Counted from the stretch's first letter, positions 7,799 through 16,656 are shown. The stretch is DNA of 34,735 nt from Candidatus Tanganyikabacteria bacterium (GCA_016867235.1 VGJY01000024.1:1-34735); one strand, 5' to 3'. Translations and numbers: made by a program. The notes: generated from the sequence alone by a model not told the origin.

Positions 7799-8767
7799 GT
7801 GCCTCACTCGACCGTCGGAACGGGCCCCCTGGCCAGGCTCTGGAACCGGGCCGCGGCGGCACATCCGCTGACGCACGATCTGGTCTCCGAGGTCACGCGG
7901 CGCGATCTGTCGTTCCGCGAGGAGGATCTGCTCCTCGCGTACGAGGGCGGGGACCTTGCCGGGTTCGCCGTCGCCAAGCGCCTCCGGCGGCCGGCGCTGG
8001 GCTGCGAGCGATACCGGGACGTCGGCTACATCTCGCTGCTCGCCGTCGCTCCCGGCTTCCAGCGGCGGGGAATCGGCCGGCGCCTGGTCGCCCGCGCCGA
8101 GGACTACCTGCGAGCCGACGGCGCCGCGCGAATCGTGGTGGGTGGCTCGTTCCACCATGCCCTCGCCGGCATCCCGCGGGGACTTCCGGGCGCGGCGGAG
8201 TTCTTCGCGGGGTGCGGCTACGACCTCGATCCTCGCACGGTCTGGGACGTGGCGCGCGACGTGCGGCACTTCGAGGTGCCGCCGCGCGTCGGCGAGGATC
8301 TGGCCGCCGCGCGGGTCGAGGGCCGGATCGTGGGGACGCGCTGGGGCTCGTCGTTCGAACCCGAGGATACGGCGGCTCTGCTCGAATTCCTCGCCGCCGA
8401 GTTCCCGGGACGGTGGTTCCGCGACGTGGGCGCAGCCCTGGGGCGGCCCGACGCCCTCGCCCTCGTGGTGACGCTGTTCTCGGGCTTACGCGCGGTGGCG
8501 TTCGCCCAGATCCACCTCCCCGGGTCGCCAGGGTCGTTGCGGTGGCAAGGCTTCGACCCTGACGTGGCGGCGATCGGGCCCGTGGGCGTGGCGAAGGACT
8601 GGCAGGGCCGCGGCCTCGGCCTGGCGGTGGTCGCCCTGGCGGCCGACCACCTCAAGCGGACGGGGGCGCGCCGGGTGGTCATCGACTGGACCGATCTGGT
8701 CGACTTCTACGGTCGCCTGGGTTTCGAACCGTGGCTGAGTTACGACCTGGCGTCCAGGACGCTGTAG
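7799..8767 (+). CDS. tandem-domain GNAT N-acetyltransferase
   Basis: A 322-residue protein with two GNAT folds. The first (about 30-150) carries the acetyl-CoA pyrophosphate loop VAPGFQRRGIGRRLVARAEDY. The second (about 185-320) carries VAKDWQGRGLGLAVVALAA and the usual ending FYGRLGFEPW. Both loops keep Q/R-x-x-G-x-G, so both domains may bind acetyl-CoA. The substrate is unknown; double GNATs include mycothiol synthase-type and sugar or aminoglycoside acetyltransferases. The start is GTG with no clear ribosome site. The gene opens an operon with a kinase-fold gene that overlaps its 3' end by 37 nt, then a GAF gene. It diverges from a sugar importer, so a role on an imported amino sugar is possible but only inferred. 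Confidence 0.85.
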   Translation: MPHSTVGTGPLARLWNRAAAAHPLTHDLVSEVTRRDLSFREEDLLLAYEGGDLAGFAVAKRLRRPALGCERYRDVGYISLLAVAPGFQRRGIGRRLVARAEDYLRADGAARIVVGGSFHHALAGIPRGLPGAAEFFAGCGYDLDPRTVWDVARDVRHFEVPPRVGEDLAAARVEGRIVGTRWGSSFEPEDTAALLEFLAAEFPGRWFRDVGAALGRPDALALVVTLFSGLRAVAFAQIHLPGSPGSLRWQGFDPDVAAIGPVGVAKDWQGRGLGLAVVALAADHLKRTGARRVVIDWTDLVDFYGRLGFEPWLSYDLASRTL

Positions 8768-9990
8768 CGCCCGCGGTCGCGACGCGGGTCCTGGCGTCGT
8801 GGCCCGACCTGGGCGAGCCGCGCGCCATCGTGCGCAACGGCATGTCGGCCAACAGCCTGGCCTGCCTGGTGGAGTGCGCGGGCGGCCGCTTCGCCCTCAA
8901 GGGCACGCGGCCGGGGCGGAAGGCCGCCGGGTGGCTAACGCGCGAGCACGAGGCGATGCGGGTCGCGGCGGCTGCCGGCCTGCCCGTCCCGGCGCCGCTC
9001 GCCTCCGCGGCCGGCACGACCGTGGTGGCCCAGGACGGCGTGGAATGGGCGGTGTACCCCGAGGCGGCCGGCGTCGACCGCTACGGCGAGGCGTCGGTCT
9101 TCGCCCCGTTCGACACTGACGCCGAGGCGTTCTCGGCGGGCGCCATGCTGGCGCGGCTGCACCTGGCGCTCGCGGATCTCGCCTGGCCGGCGCGGCCGTT
9201 CGTGGGGCCGGTTGCGCAGTGCGACCTGGCGTTCTCTCCGGACCTTCACCGGGACTTCCGGGAACTGTGCCGCGCGGCGGCCGGCGGGACGCCGGCGCTA
9301 CCGGGGCAGGCCGGGGGGCTTCCCGGGGCCGGCGGGACGGCAGATAGTGCGGCTCGAATGGCCCAGCGCCTCTCGGCCGCAGGCACGGAGGCCTGCGCCA
9401 CCGATACAGCGGGTGGGGCCGGCCTCCGTGCCGGCCGCGACGCCGGAGAGAAGTCATGCAAGCGGCGCCAAGAGGTCCTGGGGGCCGGAGAAGGGATTCC
9501 CGGGCTTGCTGGCGAGCTTCCCGGCGTGACCGAGGCGCTGCGCATGTTCGACGCCCTGCGGCCCGGCACCGCCGCCATCCTGCCGGCCCCGCGCGTGATC
9601 CACGGCGACTGGATCAAGCGCAATCTGTTCTTCGCGGGCGACCAGGTGGCGGCGATCCTCGACTTCGACCTGTGCAACCGCGGCTACCGGGTGTTCGACC
9701 TGGCGCTCGCCGTCTCCGCGCTGGCCTACCCCTGGCCGCTGCTTGCCGGCGGTGGCGCGCCGCACGCCGCCCAGGGCGAGCGCCTCGTGGAAGGGTACGA
9801 GTCCGTGCGGCCGCTGGACGCAGCCGAAAGGGCGCTGTTGCCGGCCTTGCTCCCGGTCTGCCGCTTCGAGTACCACCTGTCGCTCGCCCTGTCCGCCCTC
9901 GCCGCGGGCGATCCGGCCCAGGCGCGGTGGTTCTGGGAGGGGCAGATCGCGTCGCTCCGCTGGTGGTATGATCGCAGGGCGAATGCCTGA
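8731..9990 (+). CDS. APH-family phosphotransferase with an in-frame repeat insertion
   Basis: A 419-residue aminoglycoside phosphotransferase/choline kinase-fold enzyme. It phosphorylates a small hydroxylated molecule using ATP. The catalytic loop is VIHGDWIKRNLFF (Asp293, Asn298) and the metal site is ILDFDLC (Asp311), both intact. The Lys of FALKGTRPG likely contacts ATP. Residues about 184-264 are an oddity: low-complexity Gly/Ala/Pro sequence encoded by a GC-rich dispersed repeat, flanked by 9-bp direct repeats 198 bp (66 codons) apart. Without it the protein would be about 353 aa, closer to family size. The GTG start overlaps the upstream GNAT gene by 37 nt, and the end overlaps the GAF gene by 8 nt. 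Activity depends on whether the insertion is tolerated as a surface loop before the catalytic lobe. Confidence 0.85.
   Translation: MAELRPGVQDAVAPAVATRVLASWPDLGEPRAIVRNGMSANSLACLVECAGGRFALKGTRPGRKAAGWLTREHEAMRVAAAAGLPVPAPLASAAGTTVVAQDGVEWAVYPEAAGVDRYGEASVFAPFDTDAEAFSAGAMLARLHLALADLAWPARPFVGPVAQCDLAFSPDLHRDFRELCRAAAGGTPALPGQAGGLPGAGGTADSAARMAQRLSAAGTEACATDTAGGAGLRAGRDAGEKSCKRRQEVLGAGEGIPGLAGELPGVTEALRMFDALRPGTAAILPAPRVIHGDWIKRNLFFAGDQVAAILDFDLCNRGYRVFDLALAVSALAYPWPLLAGGGAPHAAQGERLVEGYESVRPLDAAERALLPALLPVCRFEYHLSLALSALAAGDPAQARWFWEGQIASLRWWYDRRANA
9379..9435. repeat. dispersed GC-rich repeat, copy B (inverted pair inside a CDS)
   Basis: Two 24-nt units in opposite orientation: 9379-9402 (minus) and 9412-9435 (plus), separated by 9 nt. 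Both contain the GGCCTCCGTGCC core and the GGTGG edge. The minus unit is identical to the unit at 23264-23287. The pair is embedded in the APH-type kinase gene within an insertion bounded by GCTTCCCGG at 9318-9326 and 9516-9524. Further family-like sequence (GGCGGGACG) lies at 9283-9291 and 9331-9339, and the same string precedes the array at 16527. Confidence 0.8.
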
Positions 9991-10825
9991 TCCCGAGACC
10001 GTTGCGCCGGCACAGATGGACCAGCTCGTACGGGCTGCGCAGGCGGCGCTTGCCGAGATCGCGACCCTGAAGCCCGAGGTCGAGAAGCTGCGGGCCGAGG
10101 TGGACCGGCTCTCGGGCCTGGCGCACCGGTTCGAGGGCTCCATCCGCGTGCTGCAGATGCTGGGGGCGTCCCTGGATCTGGGCGAGGTGCTCGCGCATTT
10201 CGAGCGGGAGGCCCAGTCGCTGGTCGCCTTCGATCGGCTGGTGCTCCTCCTGCTTTCGGACACCGAGCCTGACAGCGTCCGCCACATCATGGCCAACCCC
10301 GCCGGGACCCTCGACGAGGAGTGCCTCCCGCGGGAAAGCGTCCGGGCGATGCTCGTCCTCAACGAGTGGCGGCCGATCAAGCGGTTGCTCTGGCCCGGCA
10401 CCTTCAACGCGCCCGATGACGCCCGCGCCTTCGCGGCCGGCGTGCGCTCGGTGCTGGAGGTGCCCCTCACGCTGCCCGACGCCCCGCTGGGCGTGGCGTC
10501 GTTCGGCAGCTTCGAAGAGGATGCCTTCTCCTCGGCGGACGGCGTCGTGCTGGGCGCGCTGGCGGTCTCCCTCGGCCAGGCGGTCGCCAACTGCCTGGCC
10601 GCCGAGGGCATGCGCCAGGCGGCCCTCGCCGGCCGTTCGCGGGCGGGTCAGCCGGGTGTCACCGAGGGCGTCACGCCGGACTCCGTGCGAGCGTATCTGG
10701 CGGATCACCTGCACCAGGCCGATGACTGGTTCAATGGCGTCGCGCAGGGTCTCCTGCTGGCCGGCGCGCTGGACACTTACCAGGTCGAACGGCTCGAGGA
10801 CTGGTGGGCCGAAAGTCGCGAGTAG
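9983..10825 (+). CDS. GAF-domain protein
   Basis: A 280-residue soluble protein. Residues 8-48 form a likely coiled coil (EVEKLRAEVDRLSGL). Residues about 50-215 form a GAF sensory domain, with SIRVLQMLGASLDLGEVLAHF at the start and GVRSVLEVPLTLPDAPLGVASF plus LGALAVSLGQAVANCLA at the end. The C-terminal 60 residues match nothing I recognise, and no kinase, GGDEF or HTH output is visible. GAF domains bind small ligands or act as dimerisation modules. The chosen ATG follows AGGG by 3 nt and overlaps the stop of the kinase-fold gene (8-nt overlap). The frame is open upstream, and an ATG 15 nt earlier is an alternative. It is the last gene of the GNAT-kinase-GAF operon. Confidence 0.85.
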   Translation: MPDPETVAPAQMDQLVRAAQAALAEIATLKPEVEKLRAEVDRLSGLAHRFEGSIRVLQMLGASLDLGEVLAHFEREAQSLVAFDRLVLLLLSDTEPDSVRHIMANPAGTLDEECLPRESVRAMLVLNEWRPIKRLLWPGTFNAPDDARAFAAGVRSVLEVPLTLPDAPLGVASFGSFEEDAFSSADGVVLGALAVSLGQAVANCLAAEGMRQAALAGRSRAGQPGVTEGVTPDSVRAYLADHLHQADDWFNGVAQGLLLAGALDTYQVERLEDWWAESRE

Positions 10826-10828
10826 CTA

Positions 10829-11287
10829 TCAGGCCAGCTTGACGCCGGGCTTCTCCATCTTGAAGAACGGGATGGGGAGCCCCATCGGGCCGATGTGCCA
10901 GAGGGACTTGAAGCCTTCCCAGAGCCGGCCGAAGAAGGATCCCCAGCTACGCGACCGCTCCTCGGCCTTGACCAGGCCCGGGGCGATCGCCCGGTAACGA
11001 CTGATCTCGTGGTCGGCGGCGGTGCGATCCTTCAACGCCTGCTGGTAGGCGACGTCGGTCTTGGGGTTCCAGCCCACGTAGAGCTGAATCTGCCGGCTGA
11101 AAATGATTCGCTGCGCCCCGGCGCGTTTGTCGAACGCGGCCTTGATGCGGGCCGGCAGGTCCTCGGGGAGGAAGGTGTCCCTTTTCATCTCGGCCGGTTT
11201 CAGGCTCGCCGTCTTGCCCTCCTGGCCGCCGGCCGCCGGCGCGCTCGCCTTTGGCCCCGCTCCGCCAGTCACGATCCCGATCGCCAT
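10829..11287 (-). CDS. hypothetical protein with N-terminal VTG motif (152 aa)
   Basis: A 152-residue protein of unknown function. The ATG at 11287 is well supported by GGGAGGGA 7 nt upstream, so the longer open frame is not used. The N-terminus MAIGIVTGGAGP, followed by a Gly/Ala/Pro/Lys-rich stretch to about residue 30, resembles the starts of the proteins at 20293, 28029 and 32987. The rest is charged and helical, with DLPARIKAAFDKR, IIFSRQIQLYVGWNPKTD and a Trp-rich C-terminal part (SWGSFFGRLWEGFKSLWHIG). There is no signal peptide. It is convergent with the GAF gene (3-nt gap) and divergent from rluE. Its link to the island at 20-34 kb rests only on the N-terminal motif. Confidence 0.75.
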   Translation of the reverse strand: MAIGIVTGGAGPKASAPAAGGQEGKTASLKPAEMKRDTFLPEDLPARIKAAFDKRAGAQRIIFSRQIQLYVGWNPKTDVAYQQALKDRTAADHEISRYRAIAPGLVKAEERSRSWGSFFGRLWEGFKSLWHIGPMGLPIPFFKMEKPGVKLA

Positions 11288-11384
11288 GCGCGTCCCTCCC
11301 ATCCTCCAAACGTCCTTCCAAAGCGATTTATAACCCGTCGATAACAAAACCTTGCGCCCGGCTGGCATGATTCTCGCCAGGCTC

Positions 11385-11951
11385 ATGGTCATCGCGCTCA
11401 ACAAGCCCTACGGCGTCCTCTCCAAGTTCACCGACGCGGAAGGTCGCCCGACCCTTGCCGACCTGGTCCGGGTGCCGGGCGTCTACCCGGTCGGCCGCCT
11501 GGACATGGACTCCGAGGGCCTGCTCCTGCTGACCGACGACGCCCGGTTGAGCCGGCGCCTCACCGATCCGCGGTTCGAGCACCCCAGGACCTACTGGGTG
11601 CAGGTGGAGCGCGAACCGGGGCCGGACGCCCTGGCGGCCTTGCGAGGCGGAGTGGCGATCCAGGGGCGCCTCACCGCGCCGGCGGGCGTGCGCGTGATCC
11701 CCGAGCCGTCGCTCTGGGAGCGGCCGGTGCCCGTGCGGTTCCGCAAGACCGTGCCGACGTGCTGGCTGGAGATCGTGCTGCGCGAGGGCCGCAACCGGCA
11801 ACTCCGGAGGATGGGCGCCGCCGTGGGCCACCCGGTGCTGCGCGTGGTGCGGGTGGCAGTCGGCGGGCTGCTCCTGGGCGATCTGGCGCCGGGCGCCTGG
11901 CGCCGGCTGGGCAGGGCGGACCTGGCGAACCTGGCGTCGGACCTGCGATAG
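11385..11951 (+). CDS. rluE: 23S rRNA pseudouridine synthase, RluE-like (RsuA/RluB/E/F family)
   Basis: Isomerises a specific uridine in rRNA to pseudouridine. The catalytic motif is GRLDMDSEGLLLLTDD, with catalytic Asp40. The family's RNA-contact motif REGRNRQLRRM is present near residue 145, followed by GHPVLRVVRVAVG. The length of 188 aa and the absence of an N-terminal S4 domain fit RluE (U2457 in E. coli) better than RluB, RluF or RsuA. The exact target is inferred from that. Start choice: the ATG at 11385 has only AGG nearby, and the ATG at 11367 is equally possible. It reads toward the next gene with a 16-nt gap, so the two may be co-transcribed. Confidence 0.9.
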   Translation: MVIALNKPYGVLSKFTDAEGRPTLADLVRVPGVYPVGRLDMDSEGLLLLTDDARLSRRLTDPRFEHPRTYWVQVEREPGPDALAALRGGVAIQGRLTAPAGVRVIPEPSLWERPVPVRFRKTVPTCWLEIVLREGRNRQLRRMGAAVGHPVLRVVRVAVGGLLLGDLAPGAWRRLGRADLANLASDLR

Positions 11952-11967
11952 GGGTATCCTTGGCACC

Positions 11968-13116
11968 GTGTCCGACATGAAGCTCGTGACCGGATCGCTC
12001 GACTTCGAGTGGGAGATCCTGTCGAGCATCGTCGCCGGCGGGTCGGCGATCGACCTGGGCCGGCTGGCTTTCACGTCCGAGACCGAGGCCGAGGACTTCC
12101 TGGCCGCCTACGGCTTCGACCCGCGAGACGAGGACGGCCAGCGCGAGATCGCGAAGATCCTGCCCCTGGCGCTCCGCTTCCTGGAAGAGGAACTGCTCCC
12201 GGTGGGCCCCCTGACCGAGGTGCCGCCCGACCTGCCCCACGATCCGGTCAAGCTCCTCATCATCGCGAGCCAGGTGGATCACCCGCTGCGCGACTGGGCC
12301 TGCTCGATGCTCCGGGTGTGCCACGTCGTGTCCCACGGCCTGTACCTGCCCGGCCGGGAGCGGGTCGCCGAGGCCTGTGCCCAGGTCGAGCGGCGCATCC
12401 GCAAGCACCTCAAGATCCGGGGCGGCCGCCAGTACCTTGGGGACATCCCGCTGGCGCGCCTCACGTTCAAGACAGAGAAGCCCTGGAACAGCCTGCTGCT
12501 CAAGCTCCTCTGCAAGAAAGACAGCGTGGCCGAGGAGATCTACGACCAGGTCGGCTGCCGCATCGTCACGCACTCCAAGTTCGACGCCCTGCGCGTGGTG
12601 CGCTACCTGCGCCAGAACAATGTCTTCGCCTACCCCAACATCAAGCCCAGCCGCAGCCACAACACGCTCATCGACCTGGCGGATTTCCGGCGCTTCCTGC
12701 GCGAGGCCTGGACCGACCTGGAGATGGGGCGCCTGTCCCCCGACGAGTTCGAGGAAACGGTGGCCGGGTACGACAGCGAACCGGCGGTTCCCGAGGATGC
12801 GGCCCCCCGCAACCCCTACTCGGACGAGCAGTACAAGTCGCTGCAATTCACGGCCCGCATCCTGATCGTGCAGAAATCCTCGGCGGGCGTGGTGGACCGC
12901 TACTTCTTCCCCTTCGAAGTGCAGATCATGGACTACCCGGCCTTCGAGCGAAACATGTTCGGCAAGTCCAACCACAAGGACTATCGCGAGCGGCAGCGAT
13001 CGGACGCTCGCAAGCGCGTCTTCCCCTGGCTGCGCCAGGGCAAGCCGCAGGCCGCGGGCAAGGCGCGCGAGAGGCGCCTGGACCCGGACCAGGAGCCCGA
13101 GACGGCCGGGCGGTAG
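11968..13116 (+). CDS. conserved protein with RelA/SpoT-like nucleotidyltransferase features
   Basis: A 382-residue soluble protein. Its general look recalls a conserved bacterial family I know as TIGR04552-type; that match is from memory. In the middle, [19 protein letters not shown] (189-207) resembles the core strand of RelA/SpoT-like (p)ppGpp synthetase domains (DIYDxxGxRI). Near the end, [14 protein letters not shown] (310-323) matches the ExQI strand of the same fold. A Lys/Arg-rich helical segment ([14 protein letters not shown]) precedes them. The synthetase substrate loop is not obvious, so making (p)ppGpp is not claimed. The start is GTG at 11968; an ATG three codons later is an alternative. 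AGGGG lies 13 nt upstream. It follows rluE by 16 nt. The C-terminal 25 residues are charged and disordered. Confidence 0.65.
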   Translation: MSDMKLVTGSLDFEWEILSSIVAGGSAIDLGRLAFTSETEAEDFLAAYGFDPRDEDGQREIAKILPLALRFLEEELLPVGPLTEVPPDLPHDPVKLLIIASQVDHPLRDWACSMLRVCHVVSHGLYLPGRERVAEACAQVERRIRKHLKIRGGRQYLGDIPLARLTFKTEKPWNSLLLKLLCKKDSVAEEIYDQVGCRIVTHSKFDALRVVRYLRQNNVFAYPNIKPSRSHNTLIDLADFRRFLREAWTDLEMGRLSPDEFEETVAGYDSEPAVPEDAAPRNPYSDEQYKSLQFTARILIVQKSSAGVVDRYFFPFEVQIMDYPAFERNMFGKSNHKDYRERQRSDARKRVFPWLRQGKPQAAGKARERRLDPDQEPETAGR

Positions 13117-13121
13117 CTACC

Positions 13122-13158
13122 CGACCCCCCGTCGCTTCGCGGGTCGCTCGCGCGAGCG
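13122..13158 (+). terminator. GC hairpins between two plus-strand genes
   Basis: A 6-bp stem CGACCC/GGGTCG (13122-13127 and 13141-13146) is followed by an overlapping perfect 14-nt palindrome CGCTCGCGCGAGCG (13145-13158). They lie between the stop at 13116 and the next start at 13181. There is no U-tract, so termination is uncertain. Confidence 0.3.
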
Positions 13159-13180
13159 AGCCTCGCGCCCCGGTGAGAGA

Positions 13181-15196
13181 ATGCGGCTCATGCCAAACCG
13201 CCTGGCCTCGGAGAAGAGCCCCTACCTCCGGCAACATGCCAACAACCCGGTCGACTGGTATCCCTGGGGACCGGAGGCCTGGGAGCGCGCGCGGCGCGAG
13301 GACAAGCCCGTGCTGTTGTCGGTGGGCTACTCGGCTTGCCACTGGTGCCACGTCATGGCGCACGAGTCCTTCGAGGACGCGGCGATCGCGGCGCTGATGA
13401 ACGAGCACTTCGTCAACGTCAAGGTCGACCGGGAAGAACGGCCGGACGTGGACCAGGTCTACATGGCCGCCGTTCAGGCCATGGCCGGCCAGGGCGGCTG
13501 GCCCATGACGGTGTTCTGCACGGCGGCCGGCCGGCCGTACTTCGGGGGCACCTACTTCCCCCCTGCGGATCGGTTCGGCCGGCCGGGCTTCCCGCGCGTG
13601 CTCCTGGGCGCGGCGCGGGCCTACCGCGAACACCGGGACGACTGCGAGCGCAACGCCGATACCATTCTCGACCAAGTCCGGCACAACCTGGGTATCAAGC
13701 TGCGGGGCGCATTCGGGCCGGCCACGCTGCACGAGGCGCTGGCGCGGCTGCAGGAGAGCTTCGATCCCGACCACGGCGGTTTCGGCGGCGCGCCCAAGTT
13801 CCCGCAGGCCATGGCGCTGGAGTTCGTGCTGCGCACCTACCATCGCCTCGAGGATTTCCACGCCCGCCGCATGCTGGTCAAGAGCCTCGACGAGATGGCG
13901 GCGGGCGGCATCTACGACCACCTGGGCGGCGGGTTCCACCGCTACTCGACCGATGCGCGGTGGCTCGTCCCGCACTTCGAGAAGATGCTTTACGACAACG
14001 CCTTGCTCGCGCGTCTGTACTTCCTGGCCGGCCAGCGGCTGGGCGAACCGCGGTACCTCGTCGTGGCGCGCGAGACGCTGGAGTGGGTGATGCGCGAGAT
14101 GACCGACCCTGCGGGCGGGTGGTATTCCGCGCTCGATGCCGACTCGGAGGGCGAGGAGGGGCGGTTCTATGTCTGGACGTACCCGGAGATACTCACGCTG
14201 CTTGGCTCCGAGGCGGCCGAACCGTTCTTGGAGTACTACGGCGTCACGATGAACGGCAACTGGGAGGGCCGGAGCATCCTGTGCGCGCGGCCGGGGACCG
14301 AACCCCCGGCGGCCCTGGCCGACGCCCGATCGAGGCTGCTGGCCGAACGGGAGAATCGCGTGCGGCCGGGCCGCGACGACAAGATCATCGCGGCCTGGAA
14401 CGGCCTCATGCTGGAAGCCTTCGCCGACGCCGCCCGCATCCTGGGCGACCGAGTGTACCGGCAGGCGGCCGAGGCCTGCGCCGACTTCCTCCTGACGCGG
14501 ATGCGGCAAGACGACGATCTGCTGCGGATCTGGAACGGCGGCCAGCCCGCCATCCCCGGCTTCCTGGAGGATCACGCCTGCGTGGCGTCGGGCCTGCTGG
14601 CGCTCTATGCGGTCGCCTTCGAGGATCGCTGGCTGCTTGCGGCCCGCGACCTGGCCGATCGGGCGATCGCCCAGTTCTGGGACGAGGGCGCGGGCGAGTT
14701 CCACGATGCGGGCCCGCGCCACGACACCCTGGTCATCCGGGCGCGGGACACCTACGACAACGCCACGCCCGCGGGCAACTCGGCGATCGTGGACGTCCTC
14801 TTGCGGTTGCACGCCCTGACGGGCGATTCGCGGTACCGGGAGATCGCCGACCGCGTGCTCGGCGACCTGGCCGGCCTGGCGGCCCGCGTGCCCGTGGGCT
14901 ACGGACGGTTCCTCTGCGCCGCGGATTTCGCCCTCGCGCCGGTCGTGGAAGTGGCGATCGCCGGCGATCCCGCCAGTGCGGCCACCGAGGCGCTGATCGA
15001 CGTGGCCCGGGCGGGCTACGCGCCGTATCGCGTGCTGGCGCTGCGTCGGCCGGGCCAGGAGCCCGCCGTCCCGCTGCTCGAAGGCCGGGATATCCAGGAT
15101 GGCCGGCCCGCCGCCTACGTCTGCCGCGACTTCGCGTGCGAGGCGCCCGTGGCCGACCCGGCCGCCCTGGCCGAGCTTCTCCGGAATTCCGGTTAA
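13181..15196 (+). CDS. thioredoxin-domain protein of the DUF255 / YyaL (SSP411) family
   Basis: A 671-residue protein with the full two-part architecture. The N-terminal thioredoxin-like domain (about 5-165) begins with the family signature [18 protein letters not shown]. It has the redox motif [15 protein letters not shown] (Cys53 and Cys56). An alpha/alpha-barrel of the N-acyl-glucosamine 2-epimerase/glycosidase type follows, with [41 protein letters not shown] and [13 protein letters not shown]. The biochemical role of the family is not established. No signal peptide is visible, so it is likely cytoplasmic. Start: ATG 13181 with GGTGAGAGA adjacent; ATG 13190 fits the family N-terminus equally well. 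It stands alone on the plus strand before a lipoprotein gene 66 nt downstream. Confidence 0.93.
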   Translation: MRLMPNRLASEKSPYLRQHANNPVDWYPWGPEAWERARREDKPVLLSVGYSACHWCHVMAHESFEDAAIAALMNEHFVNVKVDREERPDVDQVYMAAVQAMAGQGGWPMTVFCTAAGRPYFGGTYFPPADRFGRPGFPRVLLGAARAYREHRDDCERNADTILDQVRHNLGIKLRGAFGPATLHEALARLQESFDPDHGGFGGAPKFPQAMALEFVLRTYHRLEDFHARRMLVKSLDEMAAGGIYDHLGGGFHRYSTDARWLVPHFEKMLYDNALLARLYFLAGQRLGEPRYLVVARETLEWVMREMTDPAGGWYSALDADSEGEEGRFYVWTYPEILTLLGSEAAEPFLEYYGVTMNGNWEGRSILCARPGTEPPAALADARSRLLAERENRVRPGRDDKIIAAWNGLMLEAFADAARILGDRVYRQAAEACADFLLTRMRQDDDLLRIWNGGQPAIPGFLEDHACVASGLLALYAVAFEDRWLLAARDLADRAIAQFWDEGAGEFHDAGPRHDTLVIRARDTYDNATPAGNSAIVDVLLRLHALTGDSRYREIADRVLGDLAGLAARVPVGYGRFLCAADFALAPVVEVAIAGDPASAATEALIDVARAGYAPYRVLALRRPGQEPAVPLLEGRDIQDGRPAAYVCRDFACEAPVADPAALAELLRNSG

Positions 15197-15262
15197 GGGA
15201 AGGCTAAGAGCCGAAAGCCTGGGGCCCATCTCCCGGATAACCGTCCTCGGAGGAGTGCGAGC

Positions 15263-16510
15263 ATGCGGCGACTCTGTGCCCTGGTGCTTGGCGGCCTGCT
15301 GCTGGCGGGCTGCGGCGGTGCGTCCGGTATCGGCCTCCAGGCCGGCGCCGGCGGCAAGGCGGGGGCGCGCTCGGAGGAGCACGTGCTCGCCGCCCGCATC
15401 GATTCCGCGCTGGACGCGGTGGCGCCGCGGCCGGTCGAGGGCAACTCACTGGAACTCCTCATCGACGGCCAGGACGGCTTCGACGCGCTCGAGCGCGCCG
15501 TGCGGGCCGCCCGCAAGTCGGTATGGTTCGAGACCTTCATCTGGCACAACGACCGGACCGGCCAGCGCTTCGCCAAGCTCCTGGCCGAGCGCAAGCGCGA
15601 CGGCCTCGACGTGCGCGTCCTGGTGGATCCCCTCGGGACGATGAACCGGCCGGGCGATCGCGACGTGTTCCGCGTCCTGCTCGATCATGGCGTGCCGGTG
15701 CGTTACTACCGCCAGCGCGTCTTCGGCTCGCTGATGAACGTGACGCACCGCAAGCTCTACCTGCTCGACGGCGACCGCGGCTTCACCGGCGGCATGAACA
15801 TCGGCGACGAATACGCCCACACGTGGCACGACCTGCTCGTGGACGTGAAGGGCCCGGTGGCCCGCGACATGCACCGCATCTTCGGCGAGGACTGGAACGT
15901 CTCGGGCGAGCCCGACCTCAAGGCCGAACTCATCTCGGCCGGCGTCGCGGCGATGGGCAACATCAAGGCCCGGACGCTCAAGACCAACCTCAACGACCAG
16001 GCCGGCGGCCGGGATCTCGGCATGTCCAAGCTCGCGGCCCTCAAGACCGCGCAGAAGTCGATCAAGGTGGCGCAGCTCTTCCTGTCGGACGACACGGTCA
16101 TCGAGCACCTGGAGCGGGCGTCGAAGCGGGGCGTCGACGTCAAGGTGCTGATCGCCCGCGAGAACGACCAGATGATCTTCCGCGAGTTCAACAAGTACTA
16201 CGGCGGGCGCATGCGCAAGGCCGGCATCCAGGTGCGCTTCTACGAGGAGCGGTTCAGCCACGTGAAGTACGTCTCGGTCGACGGTGCCTGGATCCTCCTG
16301 GGCTCGGCCAACGCCGACACGCGCAGCTACGAGATGAACCAGGAGTTCAGCCTGGGCATCTCCGATCCGGAATTCACCCAGGAATGCGACCGGCGCGTGT
16401 TCGATCGCGACTTCGCGACCGCCCGCGTGCCTTCGGACGCCGAACTGCGCGTGTCGTGGACCAAGATGCCCGTCGTGAAGCTGGCCGACTGGCTGAGCTA
16501 CTACCTGTAG
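15263..16510 (+). CDS. phospholipase D / cardiolipin synthase-family lipoprotein
   Basis: A 415-residue PLD-superfamily protein. Its two HKD motifs form one active site: THRKLYLLDG (His162, Lys164, Asp169) followed by GFTGGMNIGDEY, and SHVKYVSVDG (His333, Lys335, Asp340) followed by LLGSANADTRS. This matches cardiolipin synthases and related transphosphatidylases. Instead of N-terminal transmembrane helices it has a lipoprotein signal (lipobox LLLAGC, Cys17), so it should be anchored by lipid on the outer face of a membrane. The substrate may be a phospholipid, though nuclease activity of the same fold is possible. The start is secure: GGAGGAG (15249-15255) lies 7 nt before the ATG. The gene is followed by a repeat array. 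Confidence 0.92.
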   Translation: MRRLCALVLGGLLLAGCGGASGIGLQAGAGGKAGARSEEHVLAARIDSALDAVAPRPVEGNSLELLIDGQDGFDALERAVRAARKSVWFETFIWHNDRTGQRFAKLLAERKRDGLDVRVLVDPLGTMNRPGDRDVFRVLLDHGVPVRYYRQRVFGSLMNVTHRKLYLLDGDRGFTGGMNIGDEYAHTWHDLLVDVKGPVARDMHRIFGEDWNVSGEPDLKAELISAGVAAMGNIKARTLKTNLNDQAGGRDLGMSKLAALKTAQKSIKVAQLFLSDDTVIEHLERASKRGVDVKVLIARENDQMIFREFNKYYGGRMRKAGIQVRFYEERFSHVKYVSVDGAWILLGSANADTRSYEMNQEFSLGISDPEFTQECDRRVFDRDFATARVPSDAELRVSWTKMPVVKLADWLSYYL

Positions 16511-16526
16511 TCCGAGGCGGGACGCC

Positions 16527-16656
16527 GCCGGCACGGAGGCCGGCGCCACCCCGTCGTGCAACCTGCCGGGCGGGGCCCCGTCCGTGCCGGGTGGGCCCCC
16601 GTCCGTGCCGGGTGGGGCCGGCGTCGGTGCCAGGTGGGGCCGGCGTCCCTGCCGGC
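16527..16656. repeat. dispersed GC-rich repeat, copy C: one inverted unit plus a four-unit tandem array
   Basis: A full 24-nt unit lies on the minus strand at 16527-16550. Four degenerate plus-orientation units follow head to tail at 16569-16589, 16590-16610, 16611-16632 and 16633-16656, with a period of 21-24 nt. Each starts GGYGGG and contains GTCCGTGCCG or a variant. It fills the gap between the PLD lipoprotein gene and the convergent LysM/glucosaminidase gene and could form strong stem-loops acting as a bidirectional terminator. No coding is seen. Confidence 0.8.

Noticed and set aside
12926-15382. Long minus-strand open frame (over 800 codons) opposite the DUF255 gene
   Set aside because: It mirrors codon-position GC of the real plus-strand gene and shows no recognisable domain.
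16569-16656. CRISPR-like array
   Set aside because: The units abut each other without unique spacers and vary in sequence. This is a tandem repeat, not a CRISPR array.
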